Both the position numbers and the translations under genes were made by a program. This document shows positions 56,936 through 64,000 of a stretch of DNA of 64,000 nucleotides, piece after piece (within the stretch, counting starts at the first letter, position 1; each line of letters starts with the position of its first letter). The notes beneath the pieces are model-generated. The model made no database searches and was not told where the DNA came from. It saw only the letters and a list, made by a program, of their open reading frames with translations. This DNA is from Pseudidiomarina planktonica (GTDB taxonomy: Bacteria > Pseudomonadota > Gammaproteobacteria > Enterobacterales > Alteromonadaceae), in NCBI RefSeq assembly GCF_900177775.1, contig NZ_FXWH01000001.1:992001-1056000 (forward strand), read 5' to 3'.

Positions 56936-58543
56936 TTACATGCGGAACACGCCAAAGCGTGTGTCTTCAATAGGTGCATTCATGGCGGCGGCAATACTCA
57001 GGCCCAGCACTTCACGGGTGTTGGCCGGATCAATAATGCCGTCGTCCCACAGGCGACCTGACGCATAGAACGGATGCCCTTGCTTGTCATACTGCTCAAC
57101 TATTGGCTCTTTTAGCTTGGCTTCGTCGTCGGCACTAAGCTCTTCGCCTTTGCGGGCTAAGTTGTCTTTGGTTACCTGTGCCATTACGCCAGCAGCTTGC
57201 TCACCACCCATGACTGAAATGCGCGCATTCGGCCACATAAACATTAGGGTTGGATCATACGCCCGGCCACACATGCCGTAGTTACCAGCACCGTAGCTGC
57301 CACCAATAAGTACGGTAAACTTAGGTACTTTGGCACAACTTACGGCGGTCACCATTTTGGCGCCGTGCTTGGCAATACCTTCGGCTTCGTACTTTTTACC
57401 AACCATAAAGCCAGTAATGTTTTGCAAGAATACCAATGGAATTTTGCGCTGGGCACAAAGCTCAATAAAGTGGGCACCTTTTTGGGCCGACTCCGAGAAC
57501 AAAATACCGTTATTGGCAATAATACCAACCGGATAGCCGTGAATGCGGGCAAAGCCGGTTACCAGAGTGTTGCCGTAATTCTGTTTAAACTCATCAAAGT
57601 CAGAGTCGTCTACCACACGGGCAATCACTTCACGTACGTCGTAAGGCTTACGCAAGTCGGTACCCACAATGCCGTAAATTTCATCGGCGGCGTAGCGGGG
57701 TGGTTTCACCTCGTGCTGACGCACCGGATTGGCTGGTTCGTGATTTAACCGAGCAACAGAACGACGCGCTAATGCCAGTGCGTGTTCGTCATTCATGGCG
57801 AAATGGTCAGCAACACCGGAAATACGCGTGTGTACATCGGCACCACCAAGCTCTTCGGCGCTCACTTCTTCACCTGTAGCCGCTTTCACCAGCGGTGGTC
57901 CGGCTAAGAAGATAGTGCCTTGCTCTTTTACGATAATGCTTTCGTCGGCCATGGCTGGTACATAAGCACCACCGGCGGTACACAAACCCATAACCACAGC
58001 TATTTGTGGAATACCTTTGGCCGACATATTGGCCTGGTTAAAGAAGATCCGGCCGAAGTGATCACGGTCAGGGAATACTTCGTCCTGACGGGGCAGGTTA
58101 GCACCACCGGAATCAACCAGATAAATACAAGGTAAGTGACAGCGCTCAGCAATTTCTTGTGCGCGCAGGTGCTTTTTAACCGTTAGCGGATAATAAGTTC
58201 CGCCTTTTACGGTGGCGTCATTCGCCACCACCATGCATTGCACACCTTCAACCTGACCTATACCTGCTACTACGCCAGCGGCAGGTACATAGTCGTCGTA
58301 ACATTCCCAGGCGGCAAACTGGCCAATTTCCAGAAAGGGTGAGCCAGCATCTAATAATTTATCAATGCGTTGGCGGGCAAGTAATTTGCCGCGCGCCAGG
58401 TGGCGCTGTTGATATTTCTCGCCGCCACCTTGTTTTATTTGTTCGGTTTTTTCTGAAACCTCAGCTACCGCGGCACTCATGGCCTTATGGTTAGCTACAT
58501 AGGTTTCGTCTTTGGTATTGATCTTGCTGGTGAACACGGCCAC
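56936..58543 (-). CDS. liuB: Methylcrotonyl-CoA carboxylase carboxyltransferase (beta) subunit
   Basis: LiuB transfers CO2 from carboxybiotin on LiuD to 3-methylcrotonyl-CoA. The start is placed at GTG complementary to 58541-58543 ([20 protein letters not shown]), six bases after GGAAGGAG; the frame continues two codons further upstream, but that would place the start against the ribosome-binding site. The 535-residue product has the carboxyltransferase motifs [19 protein letters not shown] (about 145) and [18 protein letters not shown] (about 175), and [20 protein letters not shown] near 405. Confidence 0.95.
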   Translation of the reverse strand: MAVFTSKINTKDETYVANHKAMSAAVAEVSEKTEQIKQGGGEKYQQRHLARGKLLARQRIDKLLDAGSPFLEIGQFAAWECYDDYVPAAGVVAGIGQVEGVQCMVVANDATVKGGTYYPLTVKKHLRAQEIAERCHLPCIYLVDSGGANLPRQDEVFPDRDHFGRIFFNQANMSAKGIPQIAVVMGLCTAGGAYVPAMADESIIVKEQGTIFLAGPPLVKAATGEEVSAEELGGADVHTRISGVADHFAMNDEHALALARRSVARLNHEPANPVRQHEVKPPRYAADEIYGIVGTDLRKPYDVREVIARVVDDSDFDEFKQNYGNTLVTGFARIHGYPVGIIANNGILFSESAQKGAHFIELCAQRKIPLVFLQNITGFMVGKKYEAEGIAKHGAKMVTAVSCAKVPKFTVLIGGSYGAGNYGMCGRAYDPTLMFMWPNARISVMGGEQAAGVMAQVTKDNLARKGEELSADDEAKLKEPIVEQYDKQGHPFYASGRLWDDGIIDPANTREVLGLSIAAAMNAPIEDTRFGVFRM

Positions 58544-58578
58544 AAGCAACTCCTTCCAGGTTGATTGACTAGCTCAGC

Positions 58579-59748
58579 TTAGTTGGACTCAGTGAACAAT
58601 TCACGACCAATCAGCATACGACGAATTTCAGAGGTACCAGCACCGATTTCATACAGTTTGGCATCACGTAACAAACGACCGGTAGGGTATTCATTAATGT
58701 AACCGTTACCGCCTAATAGCTGAATGGCGTCTAAGGCCAGCTTAGTGGCAAGCTCGGCTGCATACAAAATAGCACCGGCTGCGTCTTTACGGGTGGTTTC
58801 ACCACGGTCGCAGGACTGGGCTACCGCATACACATAAGCACGGGCTGCGTTAGTGCCGGTATACATGTCAGCTAATTTACCCTGTACCAGTTGGAACTCA
58901 CCAATGGCTTTGCCAAATTGCTTACGGTCGTGCACGTAAGGCACACAAACGTCTAAACAGGCCTGCATAATACCCAGTGGGCCAGCAGCCAATACGGCGC
59001 GCTCGTAATCCAGACCGCTCATCAGTACTTCCACACCATTGTCGATCTCACCCAGTACATTTTCAACGGGTACCCGGCAATCGTCGAATACTAGTTCACA
59101 GGTGTTCGAGCCACGCATGCCCAGTTTGTCCAGCTTCTGAGCGGTTGAGAAGCCCGGGAAGTCTTTCTCGATAATAAACGCGGTAATGCCGCGCGAGTTT
59201 TTCTCAGGATTCGTTTTTGCGTAAACCACCAGTACGTGTGCATCAGGACCGTTGGTAATCCACATTTTATTACCGTTCAAAATGAAGTGGTCACCGTCGC
59301 GCTTGGCTTTTAGTTTCATCGCAACCACGTCAGAGCCGGCATTCGGTTCGCTCATAGCCAAAGCACCAACGTGTTCGCCGCTGCACAGTTTCGGCAGGTA
59401 CTTTTCTTTCTGCTGTTGGTTACCGTTACGCGCAATCTGGTTTACACACAGGTTAGAGTGCGCGCCGTAGCTTAAGCCAACCGAAGCCGAGGCACGGCTG
59501 ATTTCTTCCATGGCAATCACATGCTCAAGATACCCTAAGCCGGAACCACCGAACTCTTCGGGAACCGTCATGCCCAGCACACCTAAATCACCAAGCTTAC
59601 GCCACAGCTCATTTGGGAATTCATTTTTTTCATCAATTTCTGCAGCGCGCGGAGCGATTTCGTCACGGGCAAATGCGTTTACTGACTCGCGGATCATAGT
59701 TGCGGTTTCGCCTAATCCGAAATTGAGCGAAGAAAAGTGGTTAATCAT
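58579..59748 (-). CDS. liuA: Isovaleryl-CoA dehydrogenase
   Basis: LiuA oxidises isovaleryl-CoA to 3-methylcrotonyl-CoA and passes electrons to ETF. The 389-residue acyl-CoA dehydrogenase has [18 protein letters not shown] near 133 and [17 protein letters not shown] near 165. [15 protein letters not shown] near 250 contains the Glu characteristic of isovaleryl-CoA dehydrogenases. [13 protein letters not shown] lies near 345. It is the first catabolic gene after liuR, 2 bases downstream of it. Confidence 0.95.
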   Translation of the reverse strand: MINHFSSLNFGLGETATMIRESVNAFARDEIAPRAAEIDEKNEFPNELWRKLGDLGVLGMTVPEEFGGSGLGYLEHVIAMEEISRASASVGLSYGAHSNLCVNQIARNGNQQQKEKYLPKLCSGEHVGALAMSEPNAGSDVVAMKLKAKRDGDHFILNGNKMWITNGPDAHVLVVYAKTNPEKNSRGITAFIIEKDFPGFSTAQKLDKLGMRGSNTCELVFDDCRVPVENVLGEIDNGVEVLMSGLDYERAVLAAGPLGIMQACLDVCVPYVHDRKQFGKAIGEFQLVQGKLADMYTGTNAARAYVYAVAQSCDRGETTRKDAAGAILYAAELATKLALDAIQLLGGNGYINEYPTGRLLRDAKLYEIGAGTSEIRRMLIGRELFTESN

Positions 59749-59750
59749 GA

Positions 59751-60170
59751 CTACTCCTGAACTGTGGTTGTATTGGCAGTAACTTCCAGCAACTCATCGC
59801 GACAGCGATCTTCTAAGTTGCTAAGTTCCACCAACAGCACTTTGATGTCTTCTAATTGCTGCTTCAACGAAACTTTCTTCTCGTCTATCAGCTCCAAAAT
59901 TTTGTGTAACTGTGATTCGCTGCTGCTATCAGCATCATACAAATCGAATAGGCGTTTGGTTTCGGCTAGTGAGAAACCTAAACGTTTGCCGCGCAGAATC
60001 AGCTTTAACCGCACTTTGTCGCGGTTGGTATATAAACGCGTTTGACCATGCCGGGCCGGAGCCAGCAGTCCCTGGTCTTCATAGAAGCGAATACTACGGG
60101 TGGTAATGTCAAATTCCCGTGCCAGTTCGCCGATTGAAAATGTGGTTATTTGGTTCATTTGCGCTTGCAT
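59751..60170 (-). CDS. liuR: MerR-family regulator of leucine/isovalerate catabolism
   Basis: LiuR is the local regulator of the liu operon in many gammaproteobacteria. The 139-residue protein has an N-terminal MerR DNA-binding domain ([20 protein letters not shown], then [17 protein letters not shown]) and a coiled-coil C-terminus ([20 protein letters not shown]). The ATG complementary to 60168-60170 is used; a second in-frame ATG is four codons later. It heads the liuABCDE operon and has a palindromic site upstream. Confidence 0.92.
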   Translation of the reverse strand: MQAQMNQITTFSIGELAREFDITTRSIRFYEDQGLLAPARHGQTRLYTNRDKVRLKLILRGKRLGFSLAETKRLFDLYDADSSSESQLHKILELIDEKKVSLKQQLEDIKVLLVELSNLEDRCRDELLEVTANTTTVQE

Positions 60171-60224
60171 TAGTAACGGTTCGGGAGCTAAGCTTAGATC
60201 AAGTTGACGCCAGCGTAAAGTATC

Positions 60225-60238
60225 TTACGTTAACGTAA
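60225..60238. promoter_or_regulatory. Probable LiuR operator
   Basis: TTACGTTAACGTAA is a perfect 14-base palindrome, 55 bases upstream of liuR and 95 bases upstream of the divergent thiolase gene. It closely resembles the TTTACGTNNACGTAAA-like sites reported for LiuR. A half-site CGTAAAG with TTACG lies just beside it (60214-60230), so more than one dimer may bind. Confidence 0.65.
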
Positions 60239-60333
60239 AGTGGAATCTAGTGCTTACAGCAAGAGCTTACGGAAAAATAGCCGTTGGCCGCCTGACTCTG
60301 TTTTAGGTTAATGACTTAATTAAAGGAGCTCTC

Positions 60334-61512
60334 ATGAGTGATGCAATTGTAATAGTTAGTGCCGCCAGAACCCCAATGGGTGGTTTTCAGGGCGCGTTAA
60401 GTGATGTTAGTGCGCCGGATTTAGGTGCGGCTGCAATTAAAGCGGCATTATCGCGCAGTGGCCTGAAGCCGGAAGACGTGCAGGAAGTCATTATGGGTAA
60501 TGTGCTACCGGCGGGCTTAGGTCAGGCACCAGCTCGGCAGGCTATGTTGCACGCAGGGCTACCGCGCGGCACTGGCGCTACTACTATTAATAAAGTATGT
60601 GGCTCAGGTTTGAAAGCTGCCATGTTTGGTCACGATTTGATTATTGCTGGCTCAGCCGGTGTGGTTATGGCTGGTGGTATGGAAAGTATGTCGAACGCTC
60701 CTTATCTGTTGCCGAAAGCTCGTAGCGGCTATCGCATGGGTCATGGTCAGGTATTAGATCACATGATGATGGACGGGCTTGAAGACGCCTACGAAAACCA
60801 GGCTATGGGTACTTATGCTCAGGCTACCGCCGATGAGTACGGTATTGATCGCGAAGCTATGGATGAGTTTGCATTAGAATCACTGCGCCGGGCACAAGCC
60901 GCCATTAAAGACGGCTTATTCGACGAAGAAATTACCGAAGTTACCTACAGCACGCGCAAAGGCGAGGTTACTGTGAGTGTTGATGAGCAACCAGGTAAAG
61001 CTCAGCCGGAAAAAATTCCAAGCTTACGCGCAGCCTTTAAGAAAGACGGTACTATTACCGCCGCCAACTCAAGCTCCATTTCAGACGGCGCCGCTGCGGT
61101 GGTATTGATGCGTGAAAGCGAAGCCAAAGCCAAAGGCTTACAGCCGCTGGCCCGTATTGTTGGCCATAGCACTCATTCACAAGCACCAGCTGAGTTTACT
61201 ATTGCACCAGTTGGCGCGATGCAGAAGTTGTTGAAGAAAATTGACTGGCAAAAAGACGACGTAGATTTGTGGGAAATCAATGAAGCCTTTGCCATGGTTA
61301 CTATGCTGGCCATGCGTGAAATGGACATCGACCATGCCAAAGTAAACGTTCACGGCGGTGCTTGTGCACTTGGCCACCCAATTGGCGCCAGTGGCGCACG
61401 CTTGTTGGTAACCTTGCTGCACGCCTTGAAGCAACGCGGTAAAAAGCGCGGTGTTACCTCACTCTGTATTGGTGGTGGTGAAGCTGTAGCCGTAGCAGTT
61501 GAAATGCTTTAA
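60334..61512 (+). CDS. Acetyl-CoA C-acetyltransferase (thiolase)
   Basis: This thiolase cleaves acetoacetyl-CoA to two acetyl-CoA, or runs in reverse. The 392-residue enzyme has the nucleophile motif NKVCGSGLKAAM near residue 88, DLWEINEAFAMV near 345 and GGACALGHPIGASGARLL near 375, with catalytic His and Cys of the family. AAAGGAG at 60322-60328 precedes ATG 60334. It diverges from liuR and probably completes leucine degradation after acetoacetyl-CoA synthetase. It could also belong to ketone-body or polyhydroxyalkanoate metabolism, of which no other gene is seen here. Confidence 0.93.
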   Translation: MSDAIVIVSAARTPMGGFQGALSDVSAPDLGAAAIKAALSRSGLKPEDVQEVIMGNVLPAGLGQAPARQAMLHAGLPRGTGATTINKVCGSGLKAAMFGHDLIIAGSAGVVMAGGMESMSNAPYLLPKARSGYRMGHGQVLDHMMMDGLEDAYENQAMGTYAQATADEYGIDREAMDEFALESLRRAQAAIKDGLFDEEITEVTYSTRKGEVTVSVDEQPGKAQPEKIPSLRAAFKKDGTITAANSSSISDGAAAVVLMRESEAKAKGLQPLARIVGHSTHSQAPAEFTIAPVGAMQKLLKKIDWQKDDVDLWEINEAFAMVTMLAMREMDIDHAKVNVHGGACALGHPIGASGARLLVTLLHALKQRGKKRGVTSLCIGGGEAVAVAVEML

Positions 61513-61518
61513 TCACAC

Positions 61519-62376
61519 TTAGTGAACCGGCTGGCGTCGACGTGACGCCAGCCAAACGGATAACAGTAAAATGGCAGCTCCGGCTGCCAGCCGCGACCAG
61601 TTAACGTCACGTCCCCAGAACAGGAAGTTCACCAGCAAACCGGCCGGTATAAGCATATTGTTCATGGTTGCCAGTTGTGCGGTGTTTACCCACTTAGTGG
61701 CCAGGTTCCAGCCCAGGTAACCTAAACCTGATGCACCTAAGCCTAGCCAAATTAAAATACCCCACTGCAAACTCGTGGTTGGGGCTGCGGTGAAATCACC
61801 GAACAGCAATGCGGCAATACCTGTTAATAAGGCAGCGCCGGCAAAGAAGAGTGCAAAGGTGTGAGTTTGTTGCAGGGTACTGCCTAGTGGTAAGCGTTTG
61901 TAAAATACCTGACCCGCGGCAAAACACAGGTTAGCGCCCTGAATAAATAAAAAGCCGGTTAGGAATGAGTTGCTAAGGCCATCGTAGCGAATCACCGCGG
62001 CGCCAAGCACGGCAATAGCAGCTGCTAACCACCATTGCCAGGGTAGGTGGCGACGCTGGAAACCCAGTTCGTCCACCAAAGTCACGTACAGCGGTGTGAA
62101 AATGGTAAAGAGCAATACTTCGGCCACGCTTAAATACAGAAAGGCCTGATACAGCAATAAATACATAAGGCCAATTTGAACCGCGCCAATGGCCATCAGC
62201 ATAAGTTGCTTAGCAAAAGGCACATGCCGTACGCGCAACAGGGGTAGAAATAGTAGTAGGGCTAATAACATGCGGATAAAAACGGCAAGGTAGCTGTCCA
62301 CCTGGCCAGCCAGAAATTCACCAATAAGTGAAAACGAGGCTGCCCAAACAGCCGTAATAAGCCATAACATCCACAT
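61519..62376 (-). CDS. DMT-superfamily (EamA) transporter
   Basis: The 285-residue protein is almost wholly hydrophobic, with about ten membrane segments in two EamA repeats (start MWMLWLITAVWAASFSLIG; repeat two near residue 150 with ANLCFAAGQVFYKRL). Such proteins export amino acids or other metabolites; no substrate can be read from sequence. GGAG precedes the ATG. It lies three bases after the AraC regulator gene, so the pair is probably co-transcribed. Its last codons form a perfect 10-base inverted repeat (61529-61553), just past the convergent thiolase. Confidence 0.85.
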   Translation of the reverse strand: MWMLWLITAVWAASFSLIGEFLAGQVDSYLAVFIRMLLALLLFLPLLRVRHVPFAKQLMLMAIGAVQIGLMYLLLYQAFLYLSVAEVLLFTIFTPLYVTLVDELGFQRRHLPWQWWLAAAIAVLGAAVIRYDGLSNSFLTGFLFIQGANLCFAAGQVFYKRLPLGSTLQQTHTFALFFAGAALLTGIAALLFGDFTAAPTTSLQWGILIWLGLGASGLGYLGWNLATKWVNTAQLATMNNMLIPAGLLVNFLFWGRDVNWSRLAAGAAILLLSVWLASRRRQPVH

Positions 62377-62379
62377 GAT

Positions 62380-63336
62380 TTAGTTCTCCTGCCCGGGGTT
62401 CTTCGTTGTATCGGCGCGGGGATGATAGCTTGAGCGATAGTAACGCGGTGCTACACCCATGGTTTTTTTGAACAATCGCGAAAAGTAGTAAGGGTCATCA
62501 AACCCGAGTGCCTGAGCGATTTCACGTACCGATTGTGCGGTATTGTCCAGCAATCGACAAGCGTATTGAACTTTCAGCTCATTGAAATAGCGCAACGGGC
62601 TGGTACCGGTACTAAGCCGGAATTTTTTACTGAAATGATGGCTCGACAGGCCCGCAAAATTGGCTAGGTCGGCTAAGCTCAGAGTCTTGTGCAGATTATC
62701 GGTCATAAAACGCTCCAGTGCCGGTAAGTGAAAACCGCCGGGTTGAGCGTGTTGCGACTGACCGGTCGTTGGTATCAGTTCAGGTAGCTGTGCCAGCAGT
62801 TGTTTTAGCAATGCTGCAGCTAGTATGCCGCTGCTGGTGGTAGGGCGTTGATGCTGCAGGTTAAGTAACCGGGTAACGTCAGGCAGTAGCGCCTGCCAGT
62901 TATTCAGAGTTAAGCGGGGCTGTTGGTGAGTAACCCCTAAATAGTCCATGCATGCGGCTGCAGCGTGACCACGAAAATGCGCCCAGTAAATGCTCCATGG
63001 CTCGTTGTTACTGGATTGGTAAGAGTGGCTAACGCCGCTGGGTAACAGCAATAGCTGACCAGCTTGTAAATCACCACTGGCGTGGGTAGTTTGAAATGAA
63101 CCGCGGCCTTCGTGACAGAATATAAGTAAGTAATCGGTATGTTGCTGGCGCTGAATTTGGTGCCCAAGCGCAGTGACATAGTGACCAAATGCCACTGGAT
63201 ATAAATCTCTGGCGAGCGGATGTACCGCCAGTTGCTGGGTTAGTTCATGCGGTAACACCACGCGGGAACTACCGGCCGGCAAGGGCCAATTCGATGGCAA
63301 GCTCAATAGCGGCTCCAAAATGACAATTTTGTCCAT
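62380..63336 (-). CDS. AraC-family regulator, MmsR-like
   Basis: The 318-residue protein has an N-terminal cupin-like sensor (about 40-120, with LQAGQLLLLPSGVSHSYQ) and a C-terminal pair of helix-turn-helix motifs (LSLADLANFAGLSSHHFSKK near 220, and VREIAQALGFDDPYYFSRLF near 268). In Pseudomonas the AraC-type MmsR is divergent from and activates mmsA, and the same divergent layout is seen here. The MmsR role is therefore likely, but this protein could also control the EamA transporter downstream of it. Confidence 0.8.
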   Translation of the reverse strand: MDKIVILEPLLSLPSNWPLPAGSSRVVLPHELTQQLAVHPLARDLYPVAFGHYVTALGHQIQRQQHTDYLLIFCHEGRGSFQTTHASGDLQAGQLLLLPSGVSHSYQSSNNEPWSIYWAHFRGHAAAACMDYLGVTHQQPRLTLNNWQALLPDVTRLLNLQHQRPTTSSGILAAALLKQLLAQLPELIPTTGQSQHAQPGGFHLPALERFMTDNLHKTLSLADLANFAGLSSHHFSKKFRLSTGTSPLRYFNELKVQYACRLLDNTAQSVREIAQALGFDDPYYFSRLFKKTMGVAPRYYRSSYHPRADTTKNPGQEN

Positions 63337-63460
63337 TATAGAGTCCGTTTTATGAATGTTAAAGCATGGCGATGTCTGCTCTAATGCACGACATGAATTT
63401 TAGTCTTAAAGATTTAGCTGACGTAAGCGCAGCTGAGTAGAACAACAACACAGGTGATTT

Positions 63461-64000
63461 ATGAGTCAGAAAAATATCAAACGTGTACCGCTATATATTA
63501 ATGGCGAGTTCGTACAGTCCAAATCAGCTGAGTGGATTTCGGTAACCAACCCGGCCACTCAGGAAGTTCTTGCCGAAGTTCCATGCGCCACTCAGGCGGA
63601 AATGGAAGCTGCTGTTGCCAGCGCGAAAGAAGCGTTTTTAACCTGGAAAGAAACGCCGGTATCTGAACGAGCGCGCGTTATGCTGCGCTATCAGGCATTG
63701 CTGAAAGAGCATCATGACGAAATAGCCGAAATTCTGGCCAGCGAAACCGGTAAAACTTTTGACGACGCCAAAGGCGATGTGTGGCGTGGTATTGAAGTTG
63801 TTGAACATGCTTGTAATGTGCCGTCACTGTTAATGGGTGAAACCGTTGAAAACGTGGCGCGTAACATTGACAGCTACAGCTACACCCAACCGCTGGGCGT
63901 TTGTGCTGGTATTACTCCGTTTAACTTCCCGGCCATGATTCCGCTGTGGATGTTCCCGCTGTCTATTGCTTGCGGTAACACCTTCATTCTGAAGCCTTCT
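63461..64000 (+). CDS. mmsA: Methylmalonate-semialdehyde dehydrogenase, acylating (5' part)
   Basis: MmsA converts methylmalonate semialdehyde to propionyl-CoA with NAD and CoA in valine catabolism. Only the first 180 codons lie in the window. The product starts [20 protein letters not shown], then [17 protein letters not shown] near 28. [15 protein letters not shown] lies near 113, and [20 protein letters not shown] near 140-160 forms part of the NAD site. ATG 63461 is the family's usual start. The catalytic Cys lies beyond the window end. It diverges from the MmsR-like regulator. Confidence 0.93.
   Translation, partial: MSQKNIKRVPLYINGEFVQSKSAEWISVTNPATQEVLAEVPCATQAEMEAAVASAKEAFLTWKETPVSERARVMLRYQALLKEHHDEIAEILASETGKTFDDAKGDVWRGIEVVEHACNVPSLLMGETVENVARNIDSYSYTQPLGVCAGITPFNFPAMIPLWMFPLSIACGNTFILKPS

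Noticed and set aside
61529-61553. 10-base perfect hairpin at the end of the EamA gene as a thiolase terminator
   Set aside because: It lies in EamA codons and is not followed by a T run; the inverted repeat could be a chance effect of Arg/Ala codons.

Overview
The window looks like a chromosomal segment of a marine gammaproteobacterium of the Alteromonadales, most likely the Idiomarinaceae. This is inferred from an E. coli-like core gene order (ychF-pth-prs-ispE-lolB-hemA-prfA-prmC-sirB2-sirB1-kdsA and smrB-prmB-aroC-epmC), roughly 50% G+C by eye, and strong leucine/valine and fatty-acid catabolism. No 16S gene is present to confirm it. The window holds only protein genes and regulatory sites. 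I see no rRNA, tRNA, CRISPR array, insertion sequence or ssrA. No gene-free stretch exceeds 300 bases; the longest gaps (about 210-220 bases) lie before the secreted protein at 45514 and before hns.

Region 1 (1-13327) is the translation/envelope core block. The minus strand carries ychF (cut by the window edge), pth, a long CTC-type rplY, prs, ispE and lolB. Diverging from these, hemA, prfA, prmC, sirB2, sirB1 and kdsA run on the plus strand. Two genes interrupt the E. coli order: a response regulator with a decayed HD-GYP output domain (8371) and a DUF819 membrane protein (11150).

Region 2 (13356-20580) pairs a PsrA-type TetR repressor and its probable operator with fadE, whose C-terminus carries an unusual Lys/Ala tail. 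An S41 protease lipoprotein, nagZ and the divergent queuosine genes queC and queE follow.

Region 3 (20660-32303) is accessory. A 13-gene Tad-like pilus/secretion operon has almost every junction overlapping. It has CpaB, secretin, CpaF ATPase, TadB and TadC, three prepilin-like proteins, a TadG-like protein, several locus-specific unknowns and a final PilV-like, cysteine-rich candidate tip adhesin. No TadZ or prepilin peptidase is present. An AT-rich AbiEi/AbiEii-type toxin-antitoxin pair follows.

Region 4 (32394-47214) returns to core functions: smpB, ratA-rnfH-sixA, smrB, prmB, aroC, a secreted S9 peptidase, epmC, a tiny entericidin-like lipoprotein, a COG3199 kinase, a ferredoxin, gpt, proS, trmO, a secreted repeat protein, rcsF and an H-NS family gene with duplicated upstream boxes.

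Region 5 (47215-64000) is catabolic. ETF-ubiquinone oxidoreductase lies behind a GGDEF-EAL protein. The liuRABCDE operon with acetoacetyl-CoA synthetase converts leucine-derived isovaleryl-CoA to acetyl-CoA and acetoacetyl-CoA, and the divergent thiolase splits the latter. ETF-QO would take electrons from FadE and LiuA dehydrogenation. A DMT exporter, an MmsR-like AraC regulator and the start of mmsA (valine catabolism) close the window.
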